42,729 nucleotides of DNA from DATBIS01 sp036556805 (GTDB taxonomy: Bacteria; Actinomycetota; UBA4738; HRBIN12): positions 1 to 42,729 of the forward strand of contig DATBIS010000129.1 of NCBI GenBank assembly GCA_036556805.1, written 5' to 3'. A program made the position numbers and the translations under genes. Below the pieces are notes generated by a model. It ran no database searches. It was not told the DNA's origin and worked only from the letters and a program-made list of their open reading frames with translations. Shown here one piece after another: positions 6,917-13,805 of the stretch (positions are counted from its first letter, which is position 1; each line of letters starts with the position of its first letter).

Positions 6917-7618
6917 ATGAAGCAAGTCAAAGACGTGATGACCACCGAGGTCGTTGTGGTGGAGAAGGACACTTCCTTCAAGGCGATCGCGCACTTGTTG
7001 CGCGAGCATCGGCTGAGCGCTCTTCCGGTCGTCGACGAGGATCGGCACCCCGTGGGGATCGTCTCCGAGGCCGATCTCATCTTGAAGCCAGAGTTCGGCG
7101 AAGCGCAGGGAAAGACCCTCATTGCCGGACCTTATGGAAGAAGGCGTGCCAAGGCACGTGCTACCACCGCGGCAGAGCTCATGACTTCACCCGTGGTCAC
7201 GATCCAGCCTGAGGCACAGATCGGGAAGGCAGCCCGCACGATGGACCGAGAGAAGGTCAAGCGACTGCCGGTCGTCGATCGCGAAGGGAAGCTCCGCGGC
7301 ATCGTGAGCCGGACCGACCTGCTGAAGATCTACTTGCGCAAGGACGCGGAGGTCGGGGCCGAGATCGAGGAGGCCCTCATGGGGCCTGCCGGCTGGGTTC
7401 AACCGGGTGCGATCCGCGTGCTCGTGAGGGACGGCGTGGTAACGCTCGAAGGAAGGGCCGAGCATCGTAGCCAGGTCCGTGTCCTGCTCGCCGTGGCTCG
7501 ATCGGTCGACGGTGTCGTGGACGTGCTGAGCCGTTTGGCGTACGAGGACGACGACGTGACTCCAAGACTGGAGCTCCTGACCCCGTTGGGTGGTCTTCGA
7601 CCGAAGGCTCACCGGTAG
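6917..7618 (+). CDS. CBS-pair protein with C-terminal BON domain
   Basis: Protein of 233 aa. CBS1 is at residues about 1-65 (VKDVMTTEVVVVEKD, LSALPVVDEDRHPVGIVS), followed by a basic linker and CBS2 at about 85-145 (AAELMTSPVVTIQPEA, KRLPVVDREGKLRGIVSR). A BON domain covers about 155-220 (GAIRVLVRDGVVTLEG, VDGVVDVLSRLAYEDDD). The CBS pair should bind an adenine nucleotide or related ligand; BON domains commonly contact membranes or other proteins. The ATG at 6917 is set by AGAGGAGGTG six bases upstream. Sequence in frame before it is intergenic and contains the paired DevR-like boxes. CBS-BON fusions are frequent in actinobacterial stress gene sets. Its role here is inferred from neighbours. 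Confidence 0.9.
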   Translation: MKQVKDVMTTEVVVVEKDTSFKAIAHLLREHRLSALPVVDEDRHPVGIVSEADLILKPEFGEAQGKTLIAGPYGRRRAKARATTAAELMTSPVVTIQPEAQIGKAARTMDREKVKRLPVVDREGKLRGIVSRTDLLKIYLRKDAEVGAEIEEALMGPAGWVQPGAIRVLVRDGVVTLEGRAEHRSQVRVLLAVARSVDGVVDVLSRLAYEDDDVTPRLELLTPLGGLRPKAHR

Positions 7619-7714
7619 CCGGCTTGATGTCGCTCGCCCCGTGAGGAGAGCGCACGCCAAGGGCACGATGAAGGCAGTACAGGAGTTGCGACATCGCAAT
7701 ACGAGGGGGCAGCC

Positions 7715-7999
7715 ATGGAAACCTTGAGTGACGAGGACGAGGCGCTGCGAGAGCAGGCGATCGTCCGACTGAAGAAGAAGACGGAGCTTCGAGCCCACCT
7801 GCTCGCCTACGTCATGGTGAACGCCTTCGTGGTCGGGATCTGGGCGGTCACGGGACATGGATTCTTCTGGCCGATCTTCCCCATCCTCGGCTGGGCGATC
7901 GGACTCGTGTTCAACGCCTGGGACGTCTACCGGAAGGTGGCTCCGACCGAGGAGGACATCCGTCGAGAGATGGAAGCCTTACGGACCCGAGGCCGCTAG
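7715..7999 (+). CDS. 2TM-domain membrane protein
   Basis: Small protein of 94 aa with a charged N-terminal helix, two membrane segments (residues about 27-45, LLAYVMVNAFVVGIWAV, and 50-68, FWPIFPILGWAIGLVFNAW) and a charged C-terminal helix ending EEDIRREMEALRTRGR. This is the layout of the 2TM family (PF13239), often found fused to or beside histidine kinases. The start is an ATG preceded by GAGGGGGCAGCC. It is the last gene of the rightward group before a strong hairpin at 8015-8043. Its biochemical function is not known. Confidence 0.82.
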   Translation: METLSDEDEALREQAIVRLKKKTELRAHLLAYVMVNAFVVGIWAVTGHGFFWPIFPILGWAIGLVFNAWDVYRKVAPTEEDIRREMEALRTRGR

Positions 8000-8014
8000 C
8001 CGTCCGGACGGACC

Positions 8015-8043
8015 GACGGCGGGGAGCGAAGCTCCCCGCCGTC
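8015..8043. terminator. strong 13-bp hairpin between convergent genes
   Basis: GACGGCGGGGAGC, loop GAA, then GCTCCCCGCCGTC is a perfect 13-bp stem. It sits in the 55-bp gap between the 2TM gene (+) and the coiled-coil gene ending at 8055 (-). There is no T-tract. It probably terminates transcription from both sides. A short palindrome, CGTCCGGACG, precedes it at 8001-8010. Confidence 0.75.
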
Positions 8044-8054
8044 ACCGTGCTCGC

Positions 8055-8813
8055 CTACGGGACGTACTGCTCGTCGATGGCGACGACGATCCCGTCTCGG
8101 ACCGTGATCCAATACGGGTTGTACCGAACCGCACCCTTGCCGTTCTCGAAGATCTTCGCGAATCGACCCAAGGGCACCACGAGCGGGCCATCGATCTGCC
8201 CGAACGGATACGAGCTGAGCGACACGGTCGTTCCGGGATCGATGGGCAGCATGCGCCACCGATCGGTCTCGTTGCGAAGGTAGATGTCGTTCGGTACATG
8301 CTCCTCGCCCGGTGGCAGCGCGCCGTCTTCCTTGGCCGCCGCATCGGCCGCGGGGCCGGTGAAGAACTGAACGACATCGATCACCAGCTTGGGTGGCTTC
8401 TGGGTCGCCCCGATCGTCTCGAGGAAGCCCACGTGCCGGCCATCCGGAAGTGCGGGACCGAGCATGGACGTGAGCCGGTGCTCGAGATCCGCGATCGCTC
8501 CTTCGAGCTTCGCGACTCGCTTCACGCTGTGGTCGGCGTCGGAGAGCTTCGCGTTCAGCTCCTCGATTCGGTTCGCGAGCTCGACCGCGTTCGCGTGAGC
8601 CGCGTCCAGCTCGTCAACCGCGGTGGCCAGTGCCGTACGCTCGTCGCGGAGCTGGGCTCGCTGCCAGAGGAGGGCCCCCGTCCCGGCCGCTCCCATCGCG
8701 ATAACCACCAGCATCGCGATCACGACGCTCCACCGCCGGCGTCTCGGAGGGGGTGCCACCTCGAATCGACCCGCACGGGTCGCTTGCGTCATCGATCGAT
8801 CGGTCATCGTCAT
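8055..8813 (-). CDS. membrane-anchored coiled-coil protein
   Basis: Protein of 252 aa. The N-terminus is short, basic and cytoplasmic (PPPRRRRW), with one membrane segment at residues about 28-48 (VVIAMLVVIAMGAAGTGALL). A coiled coil covers about 50-115 with Leu/Ala heptads. The C-terminal globular part (about 115-252) has a DVVQFFTGPAADAA segment and a beta-rich end. It is probably anchored with the C-terminal part outside. It has no Cys and no recognisable enzyme motif. The ATG at 8813 follows GGAGGTGA. A second protein of the same layout lies at 12315-12974. The gene is divergent from the ABC operon, with paired DevR-like boxes in between. Function unknown. Confidence 0.78.
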   Translation of the reverse strand: MTMTDRSMTQATRAGRFEVAPPPRRRRWSVVIAMLVVIAMGAAGTGALLWQRAQLRDERTALATAVDELDAAHANAVELANRIEELNAKLSDADHSVKRVAKLEGAIADLEHRLTSMLGPALPDGRHVGFLETIGATQKPPKLVIDVVQFFTGPAADAAAKEDGALPPGEEHVPNDIYLRNETDRWRMLPIDPGTTVSLSSYPFGQIDGPLVVPLGRFAKIFENGKGAVRYNPYWITVRDGIVVAIDEQYVP

Positions 8814-8862
8814 CGTCGCTCACCTCCACTTGGATCGTGCGCGAGGATCCCCGTTCGGAGAC

Positions 8863-8899
8863 GGGTCGAAGGGCTCCCGTCGTGCGTGGCATATGGCCC
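8863..8899. promoter_or_regulatory. paired DevR-like boxes between coiled-coil gene and ABC operon
   Basis: GGGTCGAAGGGCTC (8863-8876) and GTGGCATATGGCCC (8886-8899) each match seven of eight fixed positions of GGGNCNNNNGNCCC and are offset by 23 bp. They lie 50-86 bp before the coiled-coil gene start (8813) and 162-198 bp before the ABC ATPase start. The remainder of this 247-bp gap shows no gene. Confidence 0.45.
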
Positions 8900-9060
8900 G
8901 TTTCAGCTGCAGCTGGGTGCACACGGTGCCTGTGTCCGCAGATCGTCCCGTGTTCGGCCGCGCTTCCGGGCGCCGGGCAGCGAAAAGTGCGGGATGATCG
9001 AGTTGTGAGGGTGCTCGACACGGTCATTCGAGACCTCGACAGGTGGGAAGGGACGCAGCC

Positions 9061-9960
9061 GTGGCCCCCGTGATCCTCTGCGATCGGCTCACCAAGTCCT
9101 ACGGTGGGGACCGCGGCGTCGAGGACCTGTCGTTCGAGGTGGAGGCGGGACACGTCTTCGGTTACCTGGGGCCGAACGGTGCCGGGAAGACCACGACGAT
9201 TCGCACGCTCCTCGATCTGATTCGTCCGACGAGCGGCAAGGCCGAGGTGTTCGGGCTCGACGCTCGGCTGGGTCGCGCCGAGATTCATCGGCGGATCGGG
9301 TACCTGCCCGGTGAGATGGCTCTCTACCCCAGACTCACCGGCGCCGAGTACCTCGCGTTCTTCGCGGCCCTCCGGGGCGGGGTGGACGATACGTACGTCA
9401 AAGAGCTCGCCGATCGCCTGGACTGTGACCTTTCCGTCCGAATCCGAACGCTCTCCCACGGGAACAGGCAGAAGGTTGGGTTGATCCAGGCGTTCATGCA
9501 CCGCCCCGAGTTGCTCGTCCTCGACGAGCCCACACAGGGCCTCGACCCGCTCGTGCAGCGGACCTTCCACACGCTGCTCGCGGAGAGCAGGGCCGAGGGT
9601 CGGACGGTCTTCCTTTCGTCCCACGACATGCCGGAGGTCGAGCGGCTCTGCGATCGCGTCGCGATCCTCCGCGAAGGCCGACTCGTCGCCGATCAGGACA
9701 TCGGCGAGCTCAAGGCCCGAGCCCTTCGGAAGCTCGAAATTCGCTTTGCGGCGCCGGTCGACGCTGCGGAGTTCGCTTCGGTGACGGGCGTACGCGAGGT
9801 CGAGGCACACGGCGACACGCTCTCGATCACGGCGACCGGCCATCTGGACCCGGTGATCAAGACGGCCGCCCGGTTCGAGGTCGTGAGCCTCACGAGTGAG
9901 GAACCCTCGCTCGAGGATGCGTTCCTCGCCTTCTTCGAAGGAGCGGGCCGTGCAACCTGA
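9061..9960 (+). CDS. ABC transporter ATP-binding protein
   Basis: ATPase subunit of 299 aa of an ABC-2-type exporter. Walker A is GPNGAGKTT, the signature motif is LSHGN in place of LSGGQ, and Walker B/D-loop is LLVLDEPTQGLD, followed by the switch-region His (FLSSHDMPE). A C-terminal accessory domain (about 215-299) is typical of the multidrug/antibiotic exporter branch. GTG codons at 9043 and 9061 are both possible; I chose 9061 because GGGAAGGGA precedes it at a good distance. Its stop overlaps the permease start by 11 bp, so the two subunits are coupled. The substrate cannot be told from sequence. Confidence 0.92.
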   Translation: MAPVILCDRLTKSYGGDRGVEDLSFEVEAGHVFGYLGPNGAGKTTTIRTLLDLIRPTSGKAEVFGLDARLGRAEIHRRIGYLPGEMALYPRLTGAEYLAFFAALRGGVDDTYVKELADRLDCDLSVRIRTLSHGNRQKVGLIQAFMHRPELLVLDEPTQGLDPLVQRTFHTLLAESRAEGRTVFLSSHDMPEVERLCDRVAILREGRLVADQDIGELKARALRKLEIRFAAPVDAAEFASVTGVREVEAHGDTLSITATGHLDPVIKTAARFEVVSLTSEEPSLEDAFLAFFEGAGRAT

Positions 9961-10774
9961 GCTCACACTCCCGAAGGCGTTGCTCGGATCCACCTTCCGA
10001 AAGACGCTCTTCGATCATCGGCGCTCGATCTCGTGGTGGGCCCTGGCCGTCGTCGGCGTTGTCGTGCTGTATTCGGGATTCTGGCCGACGGTCCGCGACA
10101 ATTCCCACCAGTTCTCGACGTACCTGGAGAGCCTGCCCGAGGCGATCCGCAACCTCATCGGGTCGGACTACGCCACGCCCGCGGGCTACCTGCGATCGGA
10201 GCTCTTCAGCGTCCTGGGTCCGGTGCTGCTCCTCGTGTTCGCGATCGGCCTGGGTTCGAGATCGATCGCGGGTGAGGAGGAGGCCGGAACGCTCGACCTT
10301 CTTCTCTCGACGCCCGTCGCACGGCGCCGGGTGTACCTCGATACCTTCCGCGCCATGGTCGGCCTGGTGGCCGTGCTCGCCGCCTTGATCTGGTTGGCCG
10401 TCGAGGTGCTGGGTCGACCCTTCGATCTCACGGTGCCGATGGTGAACCTCACGGCCAGCGTCGTGAACCTCTTCCTGCTCGCGGTATCGTTCGGAGCGCT
10501 CGCGCAGGCCGTCGGGGCGGGAACGGGCAGCAAGGGTATGGCGATCGGTGTCGCGGGAGGAGCGGCGTTCGTTTCGTTCCTGGTGAACACGCTCGCCGTC
10601 TCCGTCGACGCGCTCGATCCGATCGACCTGCTGTCACCGTTCCGGTACTACTCGGGACACCAGCCGATCCAGACCGGGTTCCACCTCCTCGACGTGATCG
10701 TCCTCGCGGGCATCGCGATGCTGTGGGTCGTCCTGGGCCTCGCGGCATTCGAACGAAGGGACCTCGTCGCGTGA
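9950..10774 (+). CDS. ABC-2-type transporter permease
   Basis: Membrane subunit of 274 aa with about six hydrophobic segments, including ISWWALAVVGVVVLYSGF and SVLGPVLLLVFAIGLGSRSI, and the cytoplasmic stretch IAGEEEAGTLDLLLSTPVAR. That stretch is a hallmark of ABC-2 permeases. It would pair with the ATPase encoded just upstream. The start GTG at 9950 lies inside the end of the ATPase gene and follows GAAGGAG. The stop overlaps the next start as GTGA. The pair resembles antibiotic or polymer exporters, but the cargo is not known. A possible link with the following formate/nitrite channel rests only on the coupled reading frames. Confidence 0.88.
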   Translation: MQPELTLPKALLGSTFRKTLFDHRRSISWWALAVVGVVVLYSGFWPTVRDNSHQFSTYLESLPEAIRNLIGSDYATPAGYLRSELFSVLGPVLLLVFAIGLGSRSIAGEEEAGTLDLLLSTPVARRRVYLDTFRAMVGLVAVLAALIWLAVEVLGRPFDLTVPMVNLTASVVNLFLLAVSFGALAQAVGAGTGSKGMAIGVAGGAAFVSFLVNTLAVSVDALDPIDLLSPFRYYSGHQPIQTGFHLLDVIVLAGIAMLWVVLGLAAFERRDLVA

Positions 10775-11640
10775 CCGGGCGAACCGACCGCCGCACGATG
10801 GCCTCCGTCGACAGCTATACGCCGACCGAGATCGCCGAGCTCGTGCGGACCAAGGGCGTCACGAAGGCGACCGCTCCCGCGCTCACGACGTTCATCCTCG
10901 GCGTGCTCGCGGGCGCCTTCATCGGCCTTGGGGCGGTGGTCGCGACCACGATCTCCGCCGGCTCGACACTCGGCTACGGGCCGACCAAGTGGCTCGCCGG
11001 TATCGGCTTCTCGCTCGGTCTCATCCTCGTCGTGATCGCGGGGGCGGAGCTGTTCACGGGCAACAACCTGATCCTGATGAGCTGGGTGAGCCGACGGATC
11101 TCGCTCGGGCGACTTCTCCGCAACTGGGGGCTCGTGTACGGAGGGAACCTCGTGGGCGCCCTCTCCGTCTCGGTGATGGTCTACCTCGCGGGTTGGTGGC
11201 GCCAAGGCGAAGGGGCGGTCGGTGCGGCCGCGCTCGCGACGGCCGCAGGCAAGACGAGCCTCCCGTTCGGCGAGATCTTCTTTCGGGGCGTGCTCGCGAA
11301 CGCGCTGGTCTGCCTCGCGGTCTGGCTCGCGACGGGCGGCCGTTCGTTGATCGACAAGGTCTTTGCGATCGTGTTCCCGATCAGTGCGTTCGTCGCGGCG
11401 GGCTTCGAGCACAGCGTCGCGAACATGGAGATCGTGCCGCTCGGGCTGATGCTGAAGGGAGACGAGGCCCTCACCAAGACGGCAGCGCTTTCCTCGTCGC
11501 AGCTCTCGTCGTTGGACGTCGGGGGCGTCGTTCGCAATATCGCGGGAGCGACGCTCGGGAACATCGTCGGCGGTGCCGTGCTCGTCGGGCTCGTGTACTG
11601 GTTCGTGTACCTGCGGGAGGCGGACCGTGAGCCAGGCTAG
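10771..11640 (+). CDS. formate/nitrite transporter family channel
   Basis: FNT-family (FocA/NirC-type) channel of 289 aa for small monovalent anions such as formate, nitrite or hydrosulfide. Six membrane segments are visible. Family signatures are GAELFTGNNLILM in the second segment and GFEHSVANME, which carries the central pore His. The conserved ALVCLAVWL region is also present. A long insertion near residues 232-252 (KTAALSSSQLSSLDVG) precedes the last segment. The start GTG at 10771 forms a GTGA overlap with the permease stop. An ATG at 10798 (MASVDS) is an alternative start. The channel lies in the same transcription unit as an ABC exporter, which is not a usual partner. Its selectivity cannot be told. 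Confidence 0.9.
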   Translation: MTGRTDRRTMASVDSYTPTEIAELVRTKGVTKATAPALTTFILGVLAGAFIGLGAVVATTISAGSTLGYGPTKWLAGIGFSLGLILVVIAGAELFTGNNLILMSWVSRRISLGRLLRNWGLVYGGNLVGALSVSVMVYLAGWWRQGEGAVGAAALATAAGKTSLPFGEIFFRGVLANALVCLAVWLATGGRSLIDKVFAIVFPISAFVAAGFEHSVANMEIVPLGLMLKGDEALTKTAALSSSQLSSLDVGGVVRNIAGATLGNIVGGAVLVGLVYWFVYLREADREPG

Positions 11641-11644
11641 GCAC

Positions 11645-12304
11645 TCATGCGCGGCGGGGTCGAACGGGCTGACGGATCACGGTTTTCAGCCGTTCCGGCG
11701 CCGTTCGATTCGGGTCGCTGAGGTAGATCTCGTGGTGCTTCGAACGAGGCTCCAGGCCGTGCTCCTCGATGAACGCGTGGAGCTTCTCGATCGTGGGTGA
11801 CTCGTCCGCGTACGGGCCCACATGGAGGATCTGGGCCGCCCGCTCCTCCTCGAGGGTGACGAGCCTGAGCGCCGAAGGTCCCGAGAGCCTGCCGCGGTCG
11901 ACGAGCGTGCTGACGGCCTGCGCCACGTCGTCGTCGGTGATCCACGGTGGCATCAGCATCATCAACGTCCAACGCATCGCCCCGAACCCGCCCGGCGCAA
12001 GCTTCTCGGTGCCGTCGGTCCAGAACAAGCCCTCGAGCGGCATCACGACGAAGTCGCGACCGGAGGGTTTCATCGCGAACTTCAACGTGTACGAGACCGA
12101 GTAGAGAGCGCCGATCGCGCGGCCGAACTCCGGGTCGGCCGCCGGCCCGGCCGTCCCTTCCGGGATCGCACCGTCGACGGCGAGGTATCGGAGTGCCGGG
12201 ACCTCCACGAAGACGGGATGCGTCGGGGGTGCGTAGAGGAACCTGAGCTCCTTCTTCATGTCGAGCTTCGCACCCGTCCCCATCGTTGCGCCTCGGTCCG
12301 CCAT
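11645..12304 (-). CDS. GyrI-like small-molecule-binding domain protein
   Basis: Protein of 219 aa, probably cytoplasmic, with a GyrI-like (SOUL/Rob C-terminal type) effector-binding fold. VPALRYLAVDGAIP is an opening strand, GALYSVSYTLKF the first helix, and the YEIYLSD-like ending appears as HHEIYLSDPNR. HVGPYADESPTIEKLHAF matches the second family motif. Members bind small hydrophobic molecules, or hydrolyse them. The start at 12304 follows TGAGGTGA. It lies 10 bp after the coiled-coil gene at 12315-12974 on the same strand, so they are probably cotranscribed. It ends 4 bp from the convergent FNT gene stop. Its ligand is unknown. Confidence 0.82.
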   Translation of the reverse strand: MADRGATMGTGAKLDMKKELRFLYAPPTHPVFVEVPALRYLAVDGAIPEGTAGPAADPEFGRAIGALYSVSYTLKFAMKPSGRDFVVMPLEGLFWTDGTEKLAPGGFGAMRWTLMMLMPPWITDDDVAQAVSTLVDRGRLSGPSALRLVTLEEERAAQILHVGPYADESPTIEKLHAFIEEHGLEPRSKHHEIYLSDPNRTAPERLKTVIRQPVRPRRA

Positions 12305-12314
12305 CGAGTTCACC

Positions 12315-12974
12315 TCACGCCAATCCGAGCGCGGCACACGCTTGCTCGACGTCACCGGACAGGTCCTGGTCCGAGCAGGTGATGCCGGTCCCGGAGGCGA
12401 TCACGATCCACTCGTGCTGCTCGTAGCGCAGGAACACCTGCTCGCTGTCCACGTTGGAACCGGCTGGAACGTTGCCTGGCTGGGCGTAGACCCTCGCATA
12501 TCCACCTCCGCACTCCTGGATCGAGACCGCGTCGAAGACCATCGGCTCCGCGATGTCGACCTGGGCGCGGACGGCCGACAGCAGGTCTGAAGCCGTGCAC
12601 ACGAGCGGCACAGCCGACTGCCCTTGCAGGCGGTCGACCCTCGATCGGAGCTTGTCGACGCGGGCCGTCAGTTCGACCACATTCGTCTCGAGGGTTTGGA
12701 TCTGGGCGTCGGAGCGCGACGCGTCGGCCTCCAGCGACTCAACCAGCAGTCGCGCCTGGTCGCGTTCTTGCTGGGTCGTCGCCAAGAGATGGTCCCGCTC
12801 ACGAACCTGAGCGTGCTGCCACGTGAAGACTCCACCCACGGCGACGGCCACGAAGACCGCGGCGGCAAGGCCCATCACGACGAGCGTCCTCCTCGAGGTG
12901 GCGCGAGGGTGATCGGCAGCTCCCCCGAGTTCGCCGTGGGATGCTCCGCGCCGTTGCCGTTCGAACGTTCTCAT
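12315..12974 (-). CDS. membrane-anchored coiled-coil protein with Cys-containing C-terminal domain
   Basis: Protein of 219 aa. A basic N-terminus (residues 1-30) is followed by one membrane segment (about 31-50, LVVMGLAAAVFVAVAVGG) and a coiled coil (about 55-115, with LETNVVELTARVDKLRSRV). A compact C-terminal domain of about 100 residues carries four cysteines (VCTASD, QECGGGY, ITCSDQD, EQACAAL). These could form disulfides if the domain is outside the cell. The layout matches the protein at 8055-8813, but the C-terminal domains differ. The start at 12974 follows GGAGGAGGCGAG. It is divergent from the Hsp20 gene across 228 bp and followed by the GyrI-like gene. Function unknown. Confidence 0.76.
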   Translation of the reverse strand: MRTFERQRRGASHGELGGAADHPRATSRRTLVVMGLAAAVFVAVAVGGVFTWQHAQVRERDHLLATTQQERDQARLLVESLEADASRSDAQIQTLETNVVELTARVDKLRSRVDRLQGQSAVPLVCTASDLLSAVRAQVDIAEPMVFDAVSIQECGGGYARVYAQPGNVPAGSNVDSEQVFLRYEQHEWIVIASGTGITCSDQDLSGDVEQACAALGLA

Positions 12975-13092
12975 CGGACTCGCCTCCTCCACACCGCGAT
13001 CGCCGCCCCATGAGGGCGGTGCCGACCCCCCGGAGTCTCCGGCATGCGCCACGCGATCGAGAGAGGCGAAAGACCCGGGCCTCCCGGGCAGA

Positions 13093-13106
13093 AGGACCCG
13101 GGGCCC
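13093..13106. promoter_or_regulatory. putative DevR-like box before the Hsp20 gene
   Basis: AGGACCCGGGGCCC matches seven of eight fixed positions of GGGNCNNNNGNCCC. A similar but weaker element, AAGACCCGGGCCTC, begins 23 bp upstream at 13070, the same spacing as the other pairs. It lies in the gap between the divergent coiled-coil and Hsp20 genes, 97 bp before the Hsp20 start. Confidence 0.35.
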
Positions 13107-13202
13107 GGCCGGCTCGAAATGGGCCCGAAGATGAGGGGACCTCCTGCTCTGTCGGGGTCCTTCGCGGAGGCCTACGTTCGTCTGGGGAAGGGGGTGATGA
13201 CG

Positions 13203-13691
13203 ATGAAGCTTGCGCTGTATGAGGAGATTGGGGAGTTGGAGCGCCGGATGGACGATCTGATGAGGTCCTTCTTCGGGCCCACGCTCCGGATCGCCAAGCC
13301 GGTCCTTCCGCTCTTCGTCGCGAAGCCGTTCGTCCCGGCCACCGACGTCTTCGTTCGAGGCGAGGATCTGGTTGTACGGGTCGAACTCCCGGGAATCGAT
13401 CCGGCCGACCTGAAGGTCACGATCGAGGCAGGACACCTGGTGATCCGCGGTGAGCGGAAGCACGACGAGGAGGTCAAGGAGGAGGCGTACTACCGGATGG
13501 AGGCCTCCTACGGGTCCTTCGAGCGGTTCGTTCCGCTCCCGGACGAGGTGGAGGAGTCGACGATCGAAGCCCGCTACGCGGACGGCGTGCTGGAGGTGAT
13601 CGTGCCGGCCGCCGCGAAGGGGCTGAAACCGCAGAAGGCGACGACCATCCCCGTCAAGACGACCGACGTCAAGCCGGTGAAGGTTGCCTAG
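13203..13691 (+). CDS. small heat shock protein, Hsp20 family
   Basis: ATP-independent holdase chaperone of 162 aa. The alpha-crystallin domain covers residues about 45-140: TDVFVRGEDLVVRVELPGI, then a VTIEAGHLVIRGERK strand pair, YGSFERFVPLP, and the closing motif ARYADGVLEVIVPAA (the GVL element of the family). The N-terminal arm begins with an amphipathic helix (EEIGELERRMDDLMRSF), and the C-terminal tail is Lys-rich. The start ATG could be 13197 or 13203; GGGGG is better spaced for 13203. Hsp20 (HspX) is the best known DevR-regulon product in mycobacteria, and a possible box lies upstream. Two hairpins follow the gene. Confidence 0.92.
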   Translation: MKLALYEEIGELERRMDDLMRSFFGPTLRIAKPVLPLFVAKPFVPATDVFVRGEDLVVRVELPGIDPADLKVTIEAGHLVIRGERKHDEEVKEEAYYRMEASYGSFERFVPLPDEVEESTIEARYADGVLEVIVPAAAKGLKPQKATTIPVKTTDVKPVKVA

Positions 13692-13698
13692 GGGCGAG

Positions 13699-13719
13699 GC
13701 GGGCGCCTATCGCCCGCCG
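13699..13719 (+). terminator. hairpin after Hsp20
   Basis: GGCGGGCG, loop CCTAT, then CGCCCGCC forms a perfect 8-bp stem seven bases after the Hsp20 stop codon. There is no T-tract, so it may act as an RNA-stabilising or termination stem together with the next hairpin. Confidence 0.55.
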
Positions 13720-13722
13720 CCC

Positions 13723-13766
13723 GAGGAGCCATGGGGCGCGATCGTTCCGTGGCTCCTCGCGTTTTC
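13723..13766 (+). terminator. intrinsic-type terminator after Hsp20
   Basis: CGAGGAGCCA (13723-13732) pairs perfectly with TGGCTCCTCG (13751-13760) around an 18-nt loop and is followed at once by CGTTTTC. The T-run on the plus strand suits a terminator for the Hsp20 gene, placed before the convergent malic enzyme stop at 13806. Confidence 0.6.
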
Positions 13767-13805
13767 GGTCGGCGTCGGATCGGATCGGCGGCGGCCCGGC
13801 GGCGC

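Noticed and set aside
7619..7714. DevR-like box before the 2TM gene
   Set aside because: GGGCACGATGAAGG lacks the required C at position 5 and the CCC end; the gene may instead be read through from the CBS-BON gene.
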